Below, piece by piece: positions 57,645-64,000 of a stretch of 64,000 nt of DNA (its first letter is position 1; every line of letters begins with the position of its first letter). The notes beneath the pieces were generated by a model that saw only the letters and a list, made by a program, of their open reading frames with translations, made no database searches and was not told the origin of the DNA. Made by a program: the position numbers and the translations under genes. The DNA lies in assembly GCA_003550305.1 (NCBI GenBank), contig QKYT01000069.1:1-64000 (forward strand), in the 5' to 3' direction. Origin of the DNA: Glomus cerebriforme. Taxonomy: Eukaryota > Glomeromycota > Glomeromycetes > Glomerales > Glomeraceae.

Positions 57645-57917
57645 TTTCGATTATTCAAGGAAAATCGTAGGTTTTTTTTTTTTATTTGATGAGGTAACAC
57701 AGATGAGATTTATCAAAAGATTCGAGGTAACACGCATACCATGCATAATACGTTAAAATGTACAATTTGACCTGAGCATTTGCATTTTACATTTACATCG
57801 CATTTATTGACCAAATTACCGTTACGCTCCTTTCTAAAAAGTTCTTTTCTCTGAGAGAAAAAATTTATACCTTAAAGTCACCGTTAATATTTTTACTTTT
57901 TATTTACATCTTGTGCA
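57645..57917. promoter_or_regulatory. Shared divergent promoter, mL44 / TBC protein
   Basis: 273 bases separate the two start codons. A T run and mixed sequence are seen; no specific factor site is claimed. Confidence 0.5.
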
Positions 57918-59536
57918 ATGTCGAAGAAAAATAAAACTTATTTGCGAAGGAGAAATGTTAGCTCGAAGAAAGATTTACAAGAAAGAATAAATCTGATCAA
58001 TGAAGCTTATGTGAATAAGAATATTTCTGAACTTCGAAAATTGGCAACTACAGGTCCTGGTTTAGTCAACGATGGATTGCGACGACTATGTTGGTAAGTA
58101 AGTTGATTTTGCAAATATTTTGTCGCGTCGTTAATTTATAAATTTCAATTTAGGCCATTACTCTTACATTGCGAACCCTACGATAAGAAAGACCTTCGAG
58201 GTTGAAATGATCCAAATTAAACTATTTTGCTATTTTGTCTATTATTTTAATTGAAACTCATTAACAAATTTTTCTAGAGGAACATAAAGACGAGCGTCAA
58301 GTTCTGCTTGATATCAATCGATCGTTTGTTCATTATCCTCAAGGTAAACATGTCATTTAAATGCCCGAATTATATCAATTATCGTTCTAATAGCTATTGC
58401 ATGATAAGGGTTAAATCATGTTAAGAGGAAACAGAAACAATCCGAATTGAATGACGTCATCGTGGGAATTTTACGGAGACATCCCAAGCTTGCATATTAT
58501 CAGGTGTGGATTTGGATAGCATACATTACAATTCATTCTAATTCCTATTAACATAATTATATTAGGGATTCCATGATGTATGTTCGATCCTTCTACTTGT
58601 ATTGAGAAATAAAGAAGTTGCTATTAAGGCAGGAGAGAACATTGCAATGTTTTTATTAAGATATCCTTATAATATCGAACATATTAATTTCGTAAAATTT
58701 ATTTGTCATTCCTTAACTTCAATGAACGGATGCGATGCTTGATTCATTAGATCCTATTTTAAGGCAACTTACTCTCCTAAACACTCTAATACGTTTAGAA
58801 GACCCAGAAATTGCAGATTTTCTTGAGAAGTCAAATACTTTACCATATTTTTGTCTTAGTTGGGTTATCACTTGGTGTAGTCATGATGTTCGAGATCTCT
58901 CAAGAGTTGTTCGTTTATTCGATCTATTCATCGCATCAGATCCTTTAATAACAGTATATTTATCTGTTAGAGTAAGTAATATTTATATAAATATTTTTGA
59001 ATTACTTCGAATTGAATATAAAATATTAACTATATATAACAGATTGTCATTAGCCGTCATAAAGAATTATTAGCGCTAGAGTGTGATAGTGCAATAGTCC
59101 ATTCATTCTTATCCAAATTTCCTCAGTATATTGATATAGATGAACTGATTTTAAAAACAATTCAACTATATAATAAGTATAAAAACCGTCCACCCCCTGT
59201 GCTTCAGAAAGCTATCAATGAAGCGTTGGATGAAACGTAATTCTTTTTTTTTTTTATGTTTTTTTTTTTAATTTTCTGATAATTTTATGTTAACTTTCTT
59301 TTTTATATTTAAATAGGTCTTGTGTGAGTTTACACGAACAACATTGGCAGAGCTTGAATGTTGATGAACCCGTCAATTATTTGGATGTAAATGAAATTCT
59401 TTCTTTACCTTCGGTTAAAAAACCTGTGCCAATTAAAAATTCAAAAAAATCAAATAAGTTAAATAAACAAACTACCATATTAGCTGTAGTGTTGGTAATA
59501 GCTGTTGCTTGGATATTTCATAGGAACTCTCCTTAA
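57918..59536 (+). CDS. TBC-domain Rab GTPase-activating protein (TBC1D20/Gyp8-like), membrane-anchored
   Basis: Eight exons: 57918-58093, 58154-58200, 58278-58343, 58409-58503, 58566-58660, 58728-58971, 59043-59236, 59317-59536; 378 aa. The TBC domain has GLRRLCWPLLL, the arginine finger R89 in LLDINRSF, the glutamine finger Q128 in YYQGFHDV, then FLLRDAMLDSLDPILRQL, LPYFCLSWVITWCSHDV and RVVRLFDLFIASDPL. A C-terminal membrane segment (~358-373, ILAVVLVIAVAWIF) anchors it, as in TBC1D20 and Gyp8, which act on Rab1/Ypt1 at the ER. Intron 5 (58661-58727) is a U12-type AT-AC intron. Without removing it the frame hits a stop; with it removed the conserved FLLRDAMLDSLDP block is exact. The exon-4 acceptor at 58408 was chosen because it restores the family's G...E.L segment. 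Confidence 0.92.
58661..58727 (+). other. U12-type AT-AC intron in the TBC gene
   Basis: 67 bases. The 5' splice site ATATCCTT matches the minor-spliceosome consensus. TTCCTTAAC at 58709-58717 matches the U12 branch-site consensus, with the likely branch A about 11 bases before the 3' end. The 3' end is AC. No GT donor or AG acceptor gives an open frame here. Removal joins ...TTATTAAG to GGATGCGATG in phase 2. Confidence 0.9.
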
Positions 59537-62400
59537 AAAGCCCACGTAAGAGTTTCAAATACCATTCTAAGAACGAAATTATAAGATACAGTATGTTTTC
59601 ATGAACACTTATTAAGACAAAAAAATATATACACACATTATTATTTTGATAGAATATTATTTAACATAGATAAAAAATACTATAGAAATATAAGTATGGT
59701 TACTGGGAGATATATGTAATTTTATATACTATTTTAATATAATCTGTATCAACCACTATGGTGCTGGTTTATATTTCAATTAAAAATTCTTTAAATGTCA
59801 CTAATTCGTAGCAATATGAATTTATGATAGATTTATTCTTAAATAAATATAATCAAAGAGATTATAATAAAACGAACTTGAAGTTAATAAGGATACAGTA
59901 TATGACCAAAAATAATGGGAAGTGGGTTTAATATATTTTTGGTTATTATTATAATTCGAATCACACAGCGGAAATCACTATACAATATATACTATAACTG
60001 CTTCATTTAAAACAATGTATCATTGCTGCGACTTATATTCTGTCAGCATATACCCTAATACTTACGATCTTTGTGCAGTAGCTCAACTCTGAGAACCTAC
60101 TCTATGTAAGTCTAAATTTAGTAATCAACAAGTCCTGTAAGGGAATAGGCTTTTACGTCAGTACTAGCTGACTCCTTTTAGTAAGATATCGAAGGAGAGC
60201 ACCATTAATACATTTATCGTTAGATTCTTATTTTGTAAGCGTGAAATATAGAGGTCTTAATAATTATTTCAAAAAGCTAATTAATACAATAACTCATTAA
60301 TTATTGGCGATAAAAACAAATTTATATTTACTTTCAATAAATAAAACGATTGGTGATCAAATAATCAATATATAAATTTTTTTTTTGCTACTTATAACCT
60401 CTATTAATATTATTTGAAATCCTATTATAATATAATATAATTATAATATCTTGAAAAATAAGATCTTAGTTATTTTAAATGAACTTTATGTTTTAATTTT
60501 ATATTTATATATTTATTTCAATAGTTTTTATTTTAAAAGCTAAAACAAATAATATTAATTAGTTAAACTAAAAATTTTAAGTTTTTTGAGAATAATAGTA
60601 TTATTATAAATTTTGTTATAATTTTAATTGGATTATCAATCTATATATTTTACTAAATTTTTTTTCAGCAATAAATTTTATAATTTTAAGTTCAACATAA
60701 TAAATTTCAATATTATACTTTTTTTTTGTTAAAACAATTTGTTTATATATTTAATAAAATTATTAATAACTTTATTTTTGCTTGTTTTTTATTTTATTAT
60801 ATTAAGGGAAGAATGTATAATTACTATTTTAAATATAAATCATATGGCAAAATTTTTATGTATAATTATAATATAAATAGTATATAGAAACAAAAAACAG
60901 AATATATTAAGTTAAAAAAACCAAATATTTAATATAAAATATATATTAATATTATTATAATAGTACTTTTATATATATTTATAATAAGTAATATTTATAA
61001 ATATAAAGTTTTTTTAAGCTATTTATATATTACTTTATATTTTTTATAATAAAATTTTATTTATGCAAATAATTTACTTATATAAATAAAACTATTAAAT
61101 AATATAAACTTTTTTTACAACAAATAAATAATAAATATTTATACTAATAAATATTTAGTAAAGTTATAAAAAATTAAAAAAAAATTTATATTATGTAAAA
61201 AATCACATTATTTTTTAGATAGTGATTTATTAATCAAAATAATCATTATCATATACTGTACTTCAGTAACTCTATCTTTAAAATTAGTTAAATATTTTTA
61301 TATAAGTAATTATTTTTTTTAAAATTTTAATTAAGTAAAAGAGATTTTAAATATTAAAATTATAAGTATTTTTATAATAAAATTATTGATTTATATATAT
61401 ATATTTTTTTTATAATTGTAATATTTAATATTTAATATTATATACAGTATATAATATTTTAGCTAAAATTAGTCTAATTTTATCAAAATTAAAAATTTTA
61501 AACTATATATTATATTTGGATTTTTAAAGTAAAAATATTAATTTAAAAAAAAAGTAAATTTATTTTTTATTTAAAGTAAAATTTAAATATTCCTTTTCCT
61601 TATATTAAAAATACTATATATATCTCAAAAACAGTATTTATAACATTATTTAAAACTCTAAATAAATTTGTAGAACAGGTAAAATTACTTATAATTTATA
61701 ATTTTAAGAAAAGCATAATGTTATATTTATATATTAAATTTGAAAGAATGAGTGATTTACTTAGATGAAAAATAATTTTTTTCTTAAAAAATTATTATAT
61801 ACAGTAATTATAAAATAATAATGAATTAATAATATTCTTTATTTTTTAATTGTAAAAAATAGTAAATAATTTAAAATTTAATTTACTGTATAAAAAATAT
61901 TAAATATTAATAAATATTTTTAAATAAAAATATAAATCAGATTTAATTAATTAGTAATGAAATTAGCAATTAAAATATATAATATAAATTTATTTTAAAA
62001 TTAAATTATATAATAAAATCAATCTTTCTAATTATTATATTAATAATTATCTATAAATAAAATATTAATTAAAATGTATTTTTATTAAAGCAATTTTTAT
62101 TTATATATAAGTATTTAAATATAATATAAGTTACATGAATTTTCTTATTTGAAAATTTGTATAATATCATATGATTTTTAATTTATAATATAGAATTTGA
62201 TTAAAATTAACTATATAATAAAATAGTAATAAATAGAATTTTTTATACTAAAAAAATTTTGTTTTAAAATATATAGTGAAAATAGAAAATTAAAAAGTAT
62301 AATGCTAAATATAAATAAATAAAATCATATGGCTTGTATTTAAATATCTATTTATCTTAGTATTACCATAAAATTTTTACTTCTATATAATTGCATTATA
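59537..62400. other. Intergenic, AT-rich
   Basis: Nearly 2.9 kb without a gene. A GC-richer patch at about 60000-60210 stands out from its surroundings, but I could not identify a gene, tRNA or snRNA in it. The rest is A/T-only-like sequence. Confidence 0.4.
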
Positions 62401-62439
62401 ATATTAAAAAATTATTTATATAATAAATAATGGAAAAAA

Positions 62440-63110
62440 GGAATTGGCGACCCTGTCACGTGACTTCATATACAAATAATTTGTCACCTCTGTGTCACAT
62501 CCCTAGTTTTCTATTTTTACTATTTATTCTAGGAACAAATTTTTTTGGCATAAAAAAGCCTATTTGTCACATGTTATTCGTTACACTACTAATTTTAGCA
62601 AATTTTATAACGCCGGCCGGAATTTTCTTATTTGGAATTGATGTAACGTTATACAACCAAAAAAGGCAATTTTATTTCTCTCGAAAATCAAAGTTTTGCA
62701 TTACACAAAATTCCAAAAAAGGATAATTTTTGCCAATCACTTACCGTATATAGCGGGCCACAGTACCCCGGGTATCTTGCAAAAATCGGGGGTTTGACCC
62801 TGTACCCCCGGGTACTAAATAAAACCTAAAAATTCCGTTTTTTGCGAATATCTCACGATATACCGGTCCAATTTGAACGATCTTTTTTTTATTATGAAGA
62901 GCTCAATGAGAGCTATCAAACAAAAAAAAGATGGCTCAAATCTGATCACTGGATCACGAGATAATTGTAAAATATCCCCCCGGATACTATACAATTCTAT
63001 TAAATTTTTCAAGAGGGGTACTATGCATAGGGGGGGTACTATGGCCCGTGATATACGGTAATTTTGGCCGGAATTATAGAGGTCGCCATGGCGACAGGTC
63101 GCCACATAGT
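62440..63110. mobile_element. Outer element with TGGCGACC-type ends, carrying a nested MITE
   Basis: TTGGCGACCCTGTC near 62443 is mirrored by GACAGGTCGCCACATAG at 63094-63110. GCCGGCCGGAATT near 62613 and GGCCGGAATTAT at 63067 add further symmetry. A short GGTCGCCAGATAGTAA fragment at 44472 is related. The boundaries are approximate. Inside lies the better-defined element 62742-63060. Confidence 0.45.
62742..63060. mobile_element. 319-bp MITE with CCGTATATAGCGGGCCA ends
   Basis: Inverted ends of about 28 bases: CCGTATATAGCGGGCCACAG at left, and at right (inverted) CCGTATATCACGGGCCATAG, both running into ACCCC, flanked by TA. The interior has runs of G or C (GGGGGGTAC, CCCCGGGTAC) that are unusual in this AT-rich window. 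Confidence 0.8.
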
Positions 63111-64000
63111 AACGTCCATAAATAATAATATAATAAATAAAATTTTATATCTTGTAGAAATAATGGAATATGATGGGAAAAAGGACAACTTTTCTTACTG
63201 ATCTCTATACCTATTTTTTTCAAGAAGTTTAGGAAAGAAAAGTTATACTTTTTGCCATTTTGCACTAAGAAAGTGGACTTTTAATTTTAGAAAAAGTTGT
63301 TTTATGCCACTAGAGTTAACTAAAAAGCTTTAAAAAGTATGAATAATAGTTTTTAATTTACCAAGTTTCTTCATAAATTAGGTTTATAATAACTTTCAGT
63401 CATCTACATCTTATTTTAAGTTGATATTCAAAGAGCCGTTTGGTATTCTAAGATACCTTTTATGAACATAAGATGAAAGAGTAAGACTTATAGCTGCTTT
63501 TGGTAGACCCAAAAGTGGGTTTAGTATAAAGTTTTTTTAGAAGTAAAGCAATTTTTCTCAGAGTTGATATGATATAAAAGTTTGGTGAATAATTTCTTTT
63601 TTAATTTTTAATTCATTTTGTAAATGTGTAGAGAAAGATATCAAATTTTGAAGTATTCGTGAGGATAAATGAAACCGGCTAGGAAATATACCATATACCA
63701 GCATTTAAAAATTATTCAGATATCCTTGATTCTGAATTTTTTGATATCATAAAGTGGTATTCTAGGTGGGATACTAGAAATTTGATAGACAGTCAATCAC
63801 CTGTTAGTAATTAGTTCTCTTATTATTACATTTCTCTTGGTTTTTATTTCATAGTGAAGATACCTTTTTTAGTTCCTTAAGATGACATAACATGTTGTTA
63901 TTAGAAAAAATAAAAAAAAGTTAAAAGATATGTAAAGATATGAGTTCACTAGGTTAGTATGTATTAATATGAGAAGCAGATTTGGATGGCTATTGGTAAG
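63111..64000. other. Intergenic to window end
   Basis: No supported gene. Base composition is a little more balanced than in the AT-only blocks, and the sequence may be old transposon or untranslated DNA, but no frame longer than ~60 codons has features. Confidence 0.35.

Noticed and set aside
62430..62726. 98-codon ORF near the nested MITEs
   Set aside because: Lies within inverted-repeat element sequence and has no transposase or other domain.
1..64000. CRISPR arrays, bacterial operons, riboswitches, tRNA or rRNA genes
   Set aside because: None seen. The tandem repeats lack regular spacers, and the gene structures are eukaryotic with spliceosomal introns.

Overview
This window is fungal nuclear DNA, very AT-rich, with dense short introns (about 50-110 bp) and a large load of small inverted-repeat transposons. 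Fungal-type genes (POP3, MED15, RPA12, MRPL3, SCO1, a chromo/SET H3K9 methyltransferase, RPB1 with a heptad CTD), the extreme AT content, the transposase types, and one intron with the full U12-type AT-AC signature point to an early-diverging fungus. A Rhizophagus-like arbuscular mycorrhizal fungus (Glomeromycota) is my best guess. That assignment is inference; no marker search could be run.

Layout. 0.8-4.2 kb (-): nine-exon RRM+YTH m6A-reader gene, divergent from a Ser/Asn-rich gene with a Bni4-like C-terminus (6.15-8.3 kb, +). 9.9-16.6 kb (+): RPB1, nine exons. 17.0 kb: assembly gap. 18.5-21.6 kb (-): MED15, intronless, with long polyQ. 23.0-24.3 kb: decayed copies of the POP3 5' half and the MED15 5' end, then intact POP3 (26.2-27.6 kb, +). 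This reads as a tandem duplication of a divergent MED15/POP3 pair in which opposite members decayed. 27.9-29.3 kb (-): chromo/SET methyltransferase. 30.3-30.7 kb (+): small SVIP-like protein. 30.9-32.4 kb (-): SCO1. 32.5-35.1 kb (+): vacuolar-type alkaline phosphatase with a micro-exon. 36.8-37.9 kb (+): histidine phosphatase. 38.3-38.9 kb (+): RPA12. 39.0-39.9 kb (-): SnoaL/NTF2-like protein. 41.1-42.7 kb (-): unrecognised coiled-coil protein with a SUMO-interaction-like motif.

42.7-56.2 kb is a repeat-rich, gene-poor block. It holds a Tigger/pogo-type transposase relic, a Tc1/mariner-superfamily element with 24-bp terminal inverted repeats, TA target sites and four in-frame stops, a 175-bp tandem array between inverted arms, a retroposed polyA+ insert with target-site duplication, a 950-bp foldback element and several MITEs. 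56.2-59.5 kb returns to genes: mitochondrial ribosomal protein mL44 (-) divergent from a TBC1D20/Gyp8-like Rab GAP (+). The rest (59.5-64 kb) is AT-rich intergenic DNA with nested TIR elements.

The genes are ordinary housekeeping functions (Pol I and Pol II transcription, Mediator, RNase P/MRP, heterochromatin, mitochondrial translation and copper delivery, ER Rab regulation) and form no operon-like system. The main novelty is in gene structure: the U12-type AT-AC intron in the TBC gene, two well supported GC-AG introns with a possible third, and micro-exons. Exon joins were made by hand from splice signals, phase and family conservation; no transcript evidence was available.
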